Program-made: the position numbers and the translations under genes
Shown here: piece after piece, positions 1 to 12,200 of the stretch
Layout of the letters: the number at the start of each line of letters is the position of its first letter
Numbering within the stretch: the stretch's first letter is position 1
Source: Axinella damicornis
Taxonomy: Eukaryota; Porifera; Demospongiae; Axinellida; Axinellidae
Direction of reading: 5' to 3'
Assembly (NCBI GenBank): GCA_963931865.1
Contig: OZ007516.1
Span: 10,364,785-10,428,784, forward strand
DNA: 64,000 nt
Notes under the pieces: generated by a model
What the model was told of the DNA's origin: nothing
Seen by the model: the letters and a program-made list of their open reading frames with translations, nothing else
The model's database searches: none

Positions 1-293
1 AGACTGCTAACAGTGTGTGCTCCCTCGCGGCACTTGATAGACTGCTAACAGGGTGTGCTCCCTCGCTGCACTTGATAGACTGCTAACAGCGTGCATGTGC
101 TCCCTCGCTGCACTTGATAGACTGCTAACAGTGTGTGCTCCCTCGCTGCACTTGATAGACTGCTAACAGTGTGTGCTCCCTCGCTGCACTTGATAGACTG
201 CTAACAGGGTGTGCTCCCTCGCTGCACTTGATAGACTGCTAACAGTATGTGCTCCCTCGCTGCACTTGATAGACTGCTAACAGAGTATGCTCA
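1..293. repeat. 38-bp tandem repeat array
   Basis: Seven full units plus a partial eighth, each beginning agactgctaacag and ending cacttgat. Period is 38 bp; the third unit is 42 bp because of a 4-bp insertion. The array is cut by the window edge, so its true size is unknown. No coding potential seen. Confidence 0.95.
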
Positions 294-1421
294 CTGCGGA
301 AATTAGTGTTACAGAGTTATAGTTTTTATCACCAAAACTTAACTGCATGACAGTCATGACTGTGTGTGATGGTAGCCACTCACACCATCATTGCATGGCG
401 TTTTGCATCATAGCTATATAAATATAGTAAGCAAGATAACTCACATTGACCCCTAAAAATGGTTTTAAGAAAGTAATTTTGTTGTACACATGTAATAGAT
501 GGCCTCAGCAAGGTGGGACTTGCACCTAATTTGTGTCCATCTATTGATGAACCAAAGTTGTGAAATGATAATTAACCTACCATGGCTGTGTGTAGTGTTG
601 CACCTGTATGGGGTGGGTTACATTATATGTTCCAGGTTTCTCTCATTTGGGTTTAACCTTAGCAGACAGAATCCCTGTTGCAGGTTGTAATGATTGGCAG
701 GAAAAAATTTTAGTAGTTGGTTCTCTTCCTCAGGATCAAAGTTGAATGTGAGGATGAAGTCATTTCAAGGTACATGGATCTATGCTAGATCACTGAGCAC
801 TAAGTAGGTGTACATGTCCAGAAGGGGCAGTTTTCATGCACTGGACCAGTGGAGCCAGCTCAGCTATAGTGTAATATATTTTATTCACTACTATACCTTA
901 CTAATATCCAGTTGCATTGACCTTCCTTAAAGTCTTTCCTTGGACTACAAGCCTATACTTCGCTAGGGCGATCTAGGATTTGGTTGTGACACTGCGTGAA
1001 GAGCAGGAAGGGCCCTAGAAGCAACTTCGTGCTTTGCACTGCACTGTTACTGCTTTCTGCTTCTTGGCCATCTTCATATTTCGCTTCTTAGTGCTAGCCT
1101 GACACTGGAGCCGTCAGCTGTAGCTATACAAGTGCATGTATAGCTACAGCCGACGGCTCCAGTTCAAGCATTCTTCTAACTTGTGTTGTCCATCTAGCCT
1201 CATGCAGAGGAGTATCCTTTCAAATGCTTTTGATATGGTTATGTGTTGGGATTAAGCAGTAGGCCATGCAGTGGCTATGACTGCATTTGTGATAACACCT
1301 GGTAGATCAAAAAGGAAACCTTGGTGCAGTGTTATGGGTTCACTCATGCAAATTGATCATTTAGTTGTTGTCAATTTGTGTAGTACCATGCCTGATTTGA
1401 TGCCCTGATAACATCTTGCAG
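294..1421. other. Intergenic or upstream intronic sequence
   Basis: No convincing exon. It holds a near-perfect hairpin (1104-1162) and a segment around 990-1060 that resembles sequence near 12965-13025 and, reversed, near 29690-29740, so it is probably an old dispersed repeat. The first exon of the following transposase gene may lie here but was not identified. Confidence 0.5.
1104..1162. repeat. Short hairpin (inverted repeat)
   Basis: Arms of about 27 bp (actggagccgtc... and ...gacggctccagt) separated by a 4-6-bp loop, with only the agc/gc dinucleotides near the middle of the arms imperfect. It could be a miniature foldback element or a structured RNA. No target duplication was evident. 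Confidence 0.75.
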
Positions 1422-4400
1422 TTTCAGCTCAGATGAAGAGGACTTCAAGCCTGTCCCTCCATTTTCCAAGGCTGGGTCTCCCATCAAAAAGAGGTATGTT
1501 TGCATGCTTGCATGTGCTTTATGCATGCTTGCATGTGCATCAGTTTGCAACATCCATGTGTATATGTAAGCACTGAGTAGAAACTGAGCAACTATATAGT
1601 ATTTATGGTTACTAGTTGTGTATGTATGACTACTGAAGCCCAGGTACACTGTGATAGTCATTCCACACTACTTAATATTTCTGTAGGGACACAGAAGTGA
1701 AGACGAAGATTAAGTACCATTGTGGTCGATGTGACCTCCCAGTCTACTCTTGTCCTTCCAAACGCATCACTACCACTGAAGCCATGAACATCTTGCTTGA
1801 TCCCAACCTTGATCATCGTCGAGTGTGCCAGTGTCAACCGGTTTCAGTCGAACAAAATCTGTTGTTTGTTGTCGACTTGCATCACCTGAACAAACCCAAT
1901 GACCTACTATGTGACGATATGGGGGTGTGGATTAACAATGGAAATTACACGGCCTGGGTCAGGGTTGACGAAGAAGGTGAGGTGGATACACTGGGCAAAT
2001 CGCTGTCTGCAAAGCCGTCAGAAGGCATGTACACAGTGCGCAGAAAGTACTACAGCCTGAGGGGCTGTCCAGACTTCCACCGCATGGTGTTTTTTGTTGA
2101 AGGTAGGTAAACTTCGTATGTAAGCACCAGTGATGTATCTGCTAGTCAGATTCTATGTACTAGTTATTGCATGAGGAGTGCAAGGGCTTTAGCATCAAAT
2201 ATTGGCATTGAGCCCTCAGGCCGCAGGCCCGAGGGCAATATTACTTACAAGTAGCTTCGCTCGCTTCACCCACTCTGCTACTTCCCCCCTCGTTCGCCTA
2301 CATGTGTAATCTGGTGCCGGACAGCTCTCTGTGCAGAGCTGCTGCTCTCCGATTGCGTACGCTTCAACTGCTGCTCCCCGATTGCATCCGCCAGCTCTTC
2401 TGGAAGATTCCAGCCCATGCCCAATGTTCGCGGAGTTCGAGGTTCAGTAAATTGAAGTATGAAGGTCGCGCATCACTAGTCTAGTCCCGCCCCACGAACA
2501 TCCCACTTCCGTTACACACAAACACACGGTTAAAATGTTAATGTATTGATGCAGCTTGTAAATTGCAATTCCCTTGTGTTAAATTTGGATTGGACAGTGA
2601 ACCCTTTGGAGTTAAAGTGGCTTTGAAAAAGGGAATTTTTGAAGTAGCAGCTCTAAATTTGCACCTTGCATCTTGCGTAACTAAAGATGGTATTTGTAAA
2701 ACCCTCATTGGTAGTCTTTCATACGTACCCTAGATCATGAAAGAGATCTACTGAACCTGGCACTGGTGCAGTACACGTTTGATGGTACTGAGCACCAAAT
2801 TTTGCCTCGCCCTCATGGCAATGCGAAATCTTCGGGAGCAACCAAGGGCTATGTGCAAACAATGCCTAGCACGATGACCAAGCTGCGTGAAACAACTCAA
2901 TATCTTCCTCCGAAAATTGCTGTGAGAAAGTTATGCCAGGACGTTGGTGACATGACTGGGGCTAGTAGTGCATCACAGTTGCCAAGAAGCCGTCAGCAGG
3001 CAGCCGACTGCCGACGCAAGCTTACATATGGCCCAAACCTAGCAGTTGTCCCAAAATCTGCTGATCCACTCTTTCCGCTTATGTTAATGTGCAAGGAGAG
3101 TGAAGGAAAGAAAGATCAAGAAGGACCTTTTGTTCGGATTGTTGCGAACAGCCCTGAACCCATGGCTGTACTTGCATTCAACTGGACCTTGGAAGATTTG
3201 GAAAGATTCTGCACCTGCGAGGCCCAACACACTGTACTGTGCGTCGACCCAACCTTTGATCTTGGCACTTTTCATGTCACTGTCATGTCATACCGCCACT
3301 TGATGCTTGTTAACCAAAGGGGTTCTGAGAAAGGCAAGCACCCAGTAATGCTTGGGCCACTGTTCATCCACCAGCGAAAGCAGTTTTCTTCTTACCATTT
3401 CTTCATCTCACAGTTAGTGGGCCTGAGACCTGCCTTGCAAAACATCTTGGCGGTTGGTACGGATGGAGAACAGGCACTCGCAAGTGCGCTGACCACCCAA
3501 TTTAAGCAGGCCATCCATTTGCGTTGCTTCCTTCACTTGCGTGGTAACTTGGAAGCAAAGCTGTCTGAATTGAAGCTGCCCAAAGATGTAATCAAAGAGT
3601 TCGTTTGGGATGTATTTGGCAATCCAGCACTTCTTCAGCTTGGGCTTGTTGATGCAGAAGACAGCAGTGATCTTGACTCCCAGTTCGTACGCTTGGAGGG
3701 GGTATGGAATGAGAGAGAGAGGTCATTCACATCACAAGAGCCAGTGTTCCACTCCTGGTTCCAAACATACACCCTTGAAGTCATCCGAAATGGTATGCTA
3801 AAGGAAAAGAGAAGCTTGGCTGGACTAGGGTGCCCACCTCAACCATTTTACACCAACGATGTCGAGTCAAAGAACAGAATTCTGAAGTACCAGACAAACT
3901 ACCGCAAGCAGGAACTTCCACAATTTGTTGAGCACATGAGGGAGTTGTTCATGGAACAGAGGTCAGAAATTGAGAAGGCCATAGCAGGGTTGGGTGAGTA
4001 TCACCTCACTTCAGCATACCAAAACCTGGGAGTGGAGACGAAGCGTTGGTTCATGAAGACTGAGCCTCAAAGGAAGAGGAGTATAGCAAAGTTCATGAAT
4101 GCAAAACTAGTGGAGTCCCTTGATCCACAAATGGGAATGAAAGCAGCCTCTACTTCACAAGACAACGAGTCAGCTGGTGAAGAACATCCACTGCCTTCGA
4201 AAGTCAACCCGCTACGTCACACGTCCCTCCCACAATACACTCAGGATTCCATGTGGGGGAAGGTGCAAAGGTACCTACAAGACCCATCATCCTACACCAG
4301 CTCCCCAGGCGTCTCAGACAAGTCATGTGTCCTGGTGAAGAGTGCGTCTGGCGTCAAGCCACACTTCGTCCAAAGAAGTGGGAAGTCAAAGTACAAGTGT

Positions 4401-5213
4401 GATAGTGACTGCCTGATGTTCAAGGCCACAAGTGGAATCTGCTCACACACACTTCTTGTATCATCCCTAAATGACGAGGTGTGCTCTTTTGTCGGCAGCT
4501 ACACCAAGTCGAAAGCACCGCTCAACTATGCACAGCTTGCTCAGCATGGCCTGCCTGCAGGCGGACGAAAGACTTCAAAGCCACGCAAAGGTGCGAGCAA
4601 GAAAAAAACTGCGGCCATTCAACAACTCCTGCAAAATGCAGAGGAAAGCGAAATGACCAACAGGTCAGACACCAATCCATCAGCCACAACTGACCAATCT
4701 CGAAGTGCCCAGCCTTCAGGAAGCACACCATCATCTCATCCGGACCCCCTGACTTCAGCTGTTTCTTCACTGGATCCCAACCCTGGTCACAGCGTAAGGA
4801 TGTCTTCCTCGATGATGTGGCCTCCGTCATCATCCCCTTCTCTGAATGTACCTTCCAATACCATTGTAGGTCCACCTCCGTTAATTCCATGTGCAGAAAT
4901 CTCCCAACCATTTTGGGTAGTGTTTCTGACTGGCCGAATATCTCGTTGTCAGGGATGTCTCGGACAAATACACCAGGGCACCGCTCCGTGGAACATAGTC
5001 TTACAACACAAACAACAAGTGCTATTCCAAAACCCGAATACGGGGATATGGCAGCTTTCCAAAGAACTGCGTAATACATACTATCATGTCTCGAAAAAGT
5101 GCGTGGTTGCAAAGTATCCGAACTTCGACCTGAAGGTTTCCCAGACTGTCAAGCAATGTTTGAGTGATAATCATTTTCGCATTATCACTAACGAGTTTGG
5201 GATAACCCTTTGA
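1422..5213 (+). CDS. MULE-type transposase-like protein with SWIM zinc finger (spliced)
   Basis: Likely exons are 1422-1493, 1687-2102 and about 2746-5213. The first junction is phase-consistent (AG|G = Arg) and the second also (G|AT = Asp); the last acceptor is less sure. Any exon upstream of 1422 was not found. The last exon is open for more than 800 codons. It contains the order expected of a Mutator-like DDE enzyme: a first Asp in CVDPTFD (near 3243), a second in GTDGEQ followed by a Cys/His pair (near 3460-3530) and a Glu in NDVESKN (near 3860). A SWIM-like Cys/His motif with residues C, C, C, H lies at about 4400-4455, followed by a Ser/Pro/Thr-rich tail. The N-terminal exons carry Cys pairs (CGRC, CQC) that could bind zinc. 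Family knowledge: MULE transposases cut TIR elements and leave 8-11-bp duplications. Whether this copy is mobile or domesticated cannot be told; no matching TIRs were found around it. Confidence 0.72.
2200..2515. repeat. Composite minisatellite repeat, copy 1 (in intron)
   Basis: It runs from tacaagtagcttcgctcgct to about cccacttccgtta. It shares ends and an internal GC-rich minisatellite (complement of gaagcggacgcaatcgggga...) with copies at 11755-12105 (opposite strand) and 38009-39632. It lies in the intron between the second and third exons of the MULE-like gene. Confidence 0.8.
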
Positions 5214-6855
5214 CTTCTCAAGTGGTCACGTAATACAAATTGGCCAATCTTTCACAATCCATATACAATGACTTTTATACCATCTAACTTTCACTTTCTG
5301 GTTGTGCTTCGTTGTGATTTGAAGTTCCAGCTGCTTCTTCTGTGTTCAGTCATAATCATCTGTCTGTACTAGGGTGACACTGACTGTGGTTTGGCTTGGT
5401 TTGTGAGACTAGCTCACGTGCATGGTTTATTAGCCTCGAGGCCTCGTTCGCAGGCTGTGCGCGCGGTGAAGAAAAATGAGCCTGGGAACGAGGCTGTAAT
5501 TAATTATGCATAGCTTCGCTATAAACAGTATAGCTGGTACATGGTGTAGCGGCCGCGGCCCCAGGGTCTGGGAAGCATGGATAATGCATACTGACGTTGG
5601 TACAGGTATATATGTATTACTGGAAACGAGGTCACGACAAACGGGGCCAGTAAAACGCAAGTTAACTGAGCGCGAAATGCACATGTACCGCGTACACTAC
5701 TGACTAGCTAAGCTATACGCGTCGAAATTATGTTCGTAGCCCCTTACCATATATGCATAGTACCGGGGATTTGGCAAAACCTTCTGAAAAGGGCTGAAGT
5801 TCGAGTCAGTCCAGTCTAGTAGTCCTATCCTGTGAATAGACAGTACTAGCGCTAGCTCGCACGCGCGCACGTAGTTTTAATACACGTGACCACGTGCACG
5901 CGCTTAAGCGCGCGTGCTAATTACCAATTTTCCGTTTCCGTTTTCCGTTTCCGTTTTCCGTTTCCGTTTCCGTTTCCGCTTTCCGTTTCTGTGTTTTCCA
6001 TAGGCCCGTCAGAACCTGGCCTTACAAATGAGAGTCGGACATAGATGAGCGAGATCAGTGATGTTCAGTGGTGAATGCTTACAGACTTTTATCAAAGCTG
6101 TTATTGAATACCGATGCACCCAGACCTCTCAGGCAGGCAGTATCAATCGATAGACGTGCCAAGTTGACCAGGTCGTCCAAAGCATTCCGCAAAATTAATT
6201 AGCTCATATCTATTGTGCCTGACTACAACTCTAGGTTCACCAGCGGGATAGACGGACATCACATGCGTGTCATGCTCGTTGCTGCTCCCATGGACAGTAA
6301 AGTTTCATACATAAGCAGAAGTAAAATTCTAGCAGAAAGTAAAGTGCCGGATAATTAGAAGTGTTACCCGTGGTCGTCATTATAGGTTCCAAAACCTGTA
6401 GCTACAGTGTATGAGTGTCTGTCCTCCTGGTCCAAACTGTGGTGCATGGCTACCATTTCGAAGACTCATTCATCAGAAGAAATACGGTATAGTCAAAGTT
6501 CTAATGAGCCATGTGACTGGAAGGGCTAACAGTACAGTATCATAATCTAACCGGCCTGCCTCATCAACATATTTTTGGAGGAGCCCATAAAATTTATGCA
6601 TGGGCTCCTAATTTCTACTTTGCTAATCTTGTTCAAATTATGCATCCTCCTGTACAGTGGGCCACTATTCTCGATATCGTTCTGGCATAATTATCTCAAG
6701 CCTAATACGCTGCTGGCTTTAGCCTACCATCTGGAGGTGGTACGGCTGGCTCTGCCTAAAGCCGTTAGCGACAGCTTTTAGCATCCTATGTATTTATATA
6801 TATTTATATATATTTATATAGGCTTTATCTGCAACTAATAGCTGTACGTCTGACG
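5214..6855. other. Intergenic sequence
   Basis: No supported gene. It holds a decayed foldback-family fragment near 5430-5496 (ending gcctgggaacgaggct), a (TTTTCCGTTTCCG)n microsatellite at 5929-5996, a (TATTTATATA)n tract at 6788-6820 and GC-rich palindromic sequence near 5850-5920. Confidence 0.5.
5929..5996. repeat. TTTCCG microsatellite
   Basis: Alternating ttttccg and tttccg units, 6-7 bp period, about ten copies. Confidence 0.9.
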
Positions 6856-8125
6856 ACCGTAGGCCTTGATGTCGCTGGTGACGTGTGTCCATTGTGTCGC
6901 TGGTGTCCTGGAGTCTGTAGTGTCCCATGAGTCTCTAGTGTCCATGGAGTCCATGATGTTGCTGGTGTCCGTCGACCGTGTCCGTGATGTCGCTGGTGTC
7001 CATTGTGTCGCTGGTGTCTGTAGTGTCCCAGGTGTCTGTGGTGTCTCTAGTGTCCATGGAGTCCATGATGTTGCTGGTGTCCGTCGACCGTGTCCGTGAT
7101 GTCGCTGGTGTCTGTAGTGTCCCAGGTGTCTGTGGTGTCTCTAGTGTCCATGGAGTCCGTGATGTTGCTGGTGTCCGTCGACCGTGTCTGTGATGTCGCT
7201 GGTGTCCATTGTGTCGCTGGTGTCTGTAGTGTCCCAGGTGTCTGTGGTGTCTCCAGTGTCCATGATGTTGCTGGTGTCCGTCGACCGTGTCCGTGATGTC
7301 GCTGGTGTCCATTGTGTCGCTGGTGTCTGTAGTGTCCCAGGTGTCTGTGGTGTCTCTAGTGTCCATGGAGTCCATGATGTTGCTGGTGTCCGTCGACCGT
7401 GTCCGTGATGTCGCTGGTGTCTGTAGTGTCCCAGGTGTCTGTGGTGTCTCTAGTGTCCATGGAGTCCGTGATGTTGCTGGTGTCCGTCGACCGTATCCGT
7501 GATGTCGCTGTGTCCATTGTGTCGCTGGTGTCTGTAGTGTCCCAGGTGTCTGTGGTGTCTCTGGTGTCCATGGAGTCCATGATGTTGCTGGTGTCCGTCG
7601 ACCGTGTCCGTGATGTCGCTGGTGTCCATTGTGTCGCTGGTGTCCGTAGTGTCCCAGGTGTCTGTGGTGTCTCTAGTGTCCATGGAGTCCGTGATGTTGC
7701 TGGTGTCCGTCGACCGTGTCCGTGATGTCGCTGGTGTCCATTGTGTCGATGGTGTCTGTGGTGTCTCTAGTGTCCATGGAGTCCATGATGTTGCTGGTGT
7801 CCGTCGACCGTGTCCGTGATGTCGCTGGTGTCTGTAGTGTCCCAGGTGTCTGTGGTGTCTCTAGTGTCCATGGAGTCCGTGATGTTGCTGGTGTCCGTCG
7901 ACCGTGTCTGTGATGTCGCTGGTGTCCATTGTGTCGCTGGTGTCTGTAGTGTCCCAGGTGTCTGTGGTGTCTCCAGTGTCCATGATGTTGCTGGTGTCCG
8001 TCGACCGTGTCCGTGATGTCGCTGGTGTCCATTGTGTCGCTGGTGTCTGTAGTGTCCCAGGTGTCTGTGGTGTCTCTAGTGTCCATGGAGTCCGTGATGT
8101 TGCTGGTGTCCGTCGACCATGTCCG
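6856..8125. repeat. 9-bp-based minisatellite with 94/103/112-bp higher-order units
   Basis: The basic unit is about 9 bp (gtgtcNNNg). These are grouped into longer units of 94, 103 and 112 bp, each containing gtgtccgtcgaccgtgtc. A block near 7074-7270 recurs 720 bp later near 7794-7990, which suggests unequal exchange. Because stops are rare in the unit, both strands give long spurious open frames (Asp-Thr-rich on minus, Val-Ser-rich on plus). It lies just downstream of a minus-strand exon (8137-8273), so it is probably intronic or 3' flanking. Confidence 0.93.
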
Positions 8126-8136
8126 TTGGCACTTAC

Positions 8137-9178
8137 GCAAACTTGGATGCCTGCTTCCTCTTGGAGCTGGCCTGCAGCACCCACTTGAAGCACTGGGAGA
8201 ACTGCTTCGTCTGATTCTTCCCGTTGTCATGCACGACAAGGTTCTTAGTGCGCTGATCTCTCCGGCTCTTTGTCTGGAGACCAACAATGCAGAGATCAGG
8301 GAGTGAAATATAGCTACCACATCAGTGACATACACAAACTCTCCGAGTTGTTCTAAGAGAACATTCTACATATCACTAACTGTTGGAAGCTAAGTAGTAG
8401 CCTATTGCGAGTGGTGGAGCAGAAAGGGTTGAAGTTGTCTTCTGGGCAGCTGGAATCATCATTGTAGCTCTGTGGCATATAGATGGCCATCAGTGTACTC
8501 TTTCTAGCTGAAGCTGTGACAAACCTGAGCTCTACTCAATCCTGATACCAAAGACTGGTAACAAGAATGTTCTCTTTGCATATACCGATGGAGGACCTTA
8601 CCACCGCCTCACATTCCTCTCTGTACAACTCGATCACCAATCTTAGCTTAGTACGATTTGGTCATACATGTACATGTGTGTTTGGTACTGTGCATGACTA
8701 TAGTGGAAGTTCATCTTTCATTATTCATTATTCTTAAGTGTTTAGTGTAGAAAAGAATTTTTAACTGCTGGATGATAAACTATGAATCAAATTTGCTTGG
8801 TCTTAGGCCACACAAACCTAATTATCGGTTTCTGGTCCCTGCACCATGCCCTCTGTACTCTGGCTGCACAACTCTTTTTTGATTGGCCATGTGCCCTATG
8901 TGCATGTGCATATAGCGAACGTAGTTAGTATTACTCGCCGAGTCATGCTGGTATTAGTGTTGGTTCAAGTATTACACCGTGTCAAGGTTCTTCGGGAGTG
9001 GATTACTATTGTGGAAGACGAATCGTGGACCTTGCAACACATTTCTGAGAGGATAGTAGACAGAAGTGAACTGCATGACGAAGGGGATTCGTTGAAGCTA
9101 GACGGCAATCTCCATAGCTTACTGCTCTTGTGCAAGGTGGAAACATCGAATTTCAGCTACTTCTTAGTGCAATGCAGC

Positions 9179-9215
<37 letters not shown>

Positions 9216-12200
9216 ACCACAGCTATAAAGATGGAGCTCACCAACCTTTATCGTATGGTCTTCCCTGGGAATGACAACGTTCATCAGGTGCTCACGACAC
9301 TGGGGGAGAGAAATCACAGCCTACAGTCTAGTCTCAAACCATGACACAAGCTGACGCACAAGACTTTACTCTTAACCATACAGTAAATCCTGTATAATGC
9401 ATCACTAGCACATATTTTGTACAGTCTAGAGGTTGCACACCATAATTTTCATCGTTTTGTGCAACATGAATGCTTGACGAAGGGCTGGCTTCTCGTAACT
9501 TCAGTTCCCTTTACACTTATTCTTTTCCTCTGGCCGCATGAGCCCAGTCTCTCCTGCTTGGACAGCAGTCGATCACATGCAGCTCCTATTATTAGCACAT
9601 CAGGTTCTTCCAAGTGTCCCCTACTGAGCTGTCTGGACAGCCAAAGCTCACATCATGAGCTGTCTGGACAGTCAAAGCTCCTATTTGAAGCACATCACTA
9701 GTCTTTCCTACTAAGCTGTCCAAGCTCACCACATCATGTTCTTCCAAGTCTCTCCTACTAAGCTGCCTGGACAGTCACAGTTCCTATTTCCCAGCAACTG
9801 TTTCACAATGGACTACATACCAGAAGGCAAATGAGCCTCCTTATCCTACTGAAATGAACTATAAAATGGGAACCTCGAGTCCATATCCTCCTCATCCCAC
9901 TGAGGGACTACCTGCATCTTCTAATCCTACCGAAACTACTGACCTGCAATGGGGACCTCCTGATCCTACTCAGGGTGGAGGTCAGGTCAGCCACGATACT
10001 CCAGTTGGGTATTTGTGCAGGAACACTGATAGTTAGGGAGAGAGGGAACTCCAGCACAGTCGTTCTTCCCTGCAGAGTGAGGTAGCACACAATGAGCAAA
10101 CTTGTCAAATGATAACAATGAACTGCATGGGAACGGCAGTTACACAGGTTTTTTCAATGCAATTCACAGTATACATATAGATAGCCCTTGTGACATCTTA
10201 AAGCATGTTCCATATGGAGCTATTCATGCCCAAAAGTTTGCACAATTCACAACACCAGCCTGAGCGAGCCCCACACTTAGCGTGAGTTCATTGCACACAT
10301 GCGTGTGTGTACGTATGTTTGCTTGTTTGTTTGCTTGACCGCTTGTGCTTACTGAAAGTTAATTCAGCGCATTTCACTTGCACATGCACAATTCAAATTC
10401 AACAAACCATTCTTCCTCTAAGCTTCCTCCATGCAAGGAGCTGTGAACATGTAGTCAACAGGTACATGTTCGATGGCAACAACAAAGATGGAGACCACTC
10501 GTGGACCTATCTCCTCATTGGCTACAGCGATAAGCAAACCATGAACATTGTACCTCCTCGGTGGCGACAACAAACACAGAGACCGCTTGTGGACCTACTG
10601 CCCGGGCGTGGGTGACGTACCTGCTGTACTGCTTCAGCTAATGCTAACCGGACTTAAAGTTGCTGTGATGTGCACGAGTGCATTCTTAGTGTCATAATTC
10701 TGTGGCCTACTACGCTCATTGCTCAGTCACATTCTGATGACAGTCAGGTGCATGCAACTGCTGCATGTCCTGCATGTGCATGCACTCGTTCAGGCTCACC
10801 CACCAATACAGTTCACACAATTATGAAGTACAGGCGGAGGAGGGGGGCTGGTTATCAGAATAAAGGACACTCTTTAATTTGTGATGGAGGCCAGAGCATT
10901 CAAAAGGCACCATCAATATTGCTCGTTGTTCAGGATGCCAGGGACGGGTTGACATGAAATATGGGCACTGTCCCCCCATGTGTCTACCTTCTGTCTACGT
11001 GATAAATGTACACATGGCCAGATCTTAGCCTCATTCCCAGGCCTTGCAGTATGCAAAAACAGGCCTGAGGAATTCTTCACACGTTCTGCGGTACGAGCAT
11101 CATAATTATGTCGTCACACAATATTAGTCAAGTCGTGTACGGGCCCGATCTTGCTAGCTACGAAGATAGGACAAGCACCAACAGAGAGCTACACCGACCG
11201 TATGAAGCATACCCAGGCTAGAAGCCATGACTCAAAAGGGACTGCCAAGTGACAAATGTGAAAATGCCCAGCTATGACGCAATCTTCTTGTGGAGCGAAA
11301 AGACGGCACTATTTGGAGTCTCACCACTTGTATCACAGCTATCCCTCAGTGGTTTTGCTTCGAACCTGGATATGATTTACAGGTAGGACCTACGTACGTA
11401 CGTCTTCTTTGGAACCTGTTTCGGTTTTCTAGCTTCTCTGTAGCTGTGTGAATAAGCCATTGCGTCTAGAATCCGTGACGTAGGCCGTGCTATGGATCCC
11501 GTGTGAAGATTCCCAGGCGCCTTCCCCCTCTGTTTTTGCATACTGCATGTGATCAAAAACTGGGTGCAGAATTAGGCCTGGGAATGAGGCTAGCCAGATC
11601 TCCCACGCAGACCTCCCCTGTCCGGATCCGTATTTGCTGCAAGCGATCAAAGGAGGAGGAGGGAGCGGTCTCGGAACAAGGCTAGGCTACTTATACATGT
11701 AGCGTGAAAACATAATTGAATTGGGTGTGCTCTATCAATATATTAAGATTTTAACAGCAGTCGAAGCGGACGCAATCGGGGAGCAGCGGCCGAAGCACAC
11801 GCAATCGGGGAGTTGCAGTCGAAGCGGACGCAATCGGGGAGCAGCAGCCGAAGCGCACGCAATCGGGGAGCAGTTGAAATCGGGGAAGAGCAGCCGAAGC
11901 GGATGCAAGCTAGCGGCGAGCAGCAGCTGAAGCGGACAGAAAGGGGGAACAGCAGTCACGAAGCGGATCGATGCAATCAGGGAGCAGCAGCTTGAAGCGG
12001 ACGCAATCGGGGAGCAGCAGCTCTGCACAGAGAGCTGTCCGGCGCAGGATTACTCATGTGTACAGGCGAACGAAGGGGAAGTAGCTGAGCGAGCGAAGCT
12101 ACTTGTTGGAATGATAATGCTTTGTGCAGGCAGTGAGCAAGGCACATACAGAAAACAGAATTTCTTTTATGAACCAGAAAACACTCCTAGACCTTCAAAA

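Noticed and set aside
6866..8335. Asp-Thr-rich (minus) and Val-Ser-rich (plus) repeat proteins
   Set aside because: Products of the 9-bp minisatellite; overlapping frames on both strands are equally open and unit lengths of 94, 103 and 112 would shift frame.
8846..9274. 142-residue frame ending in poly-Pro
   Set aside because: Runs through the poly-C tract; no domain, no supported splice sites.
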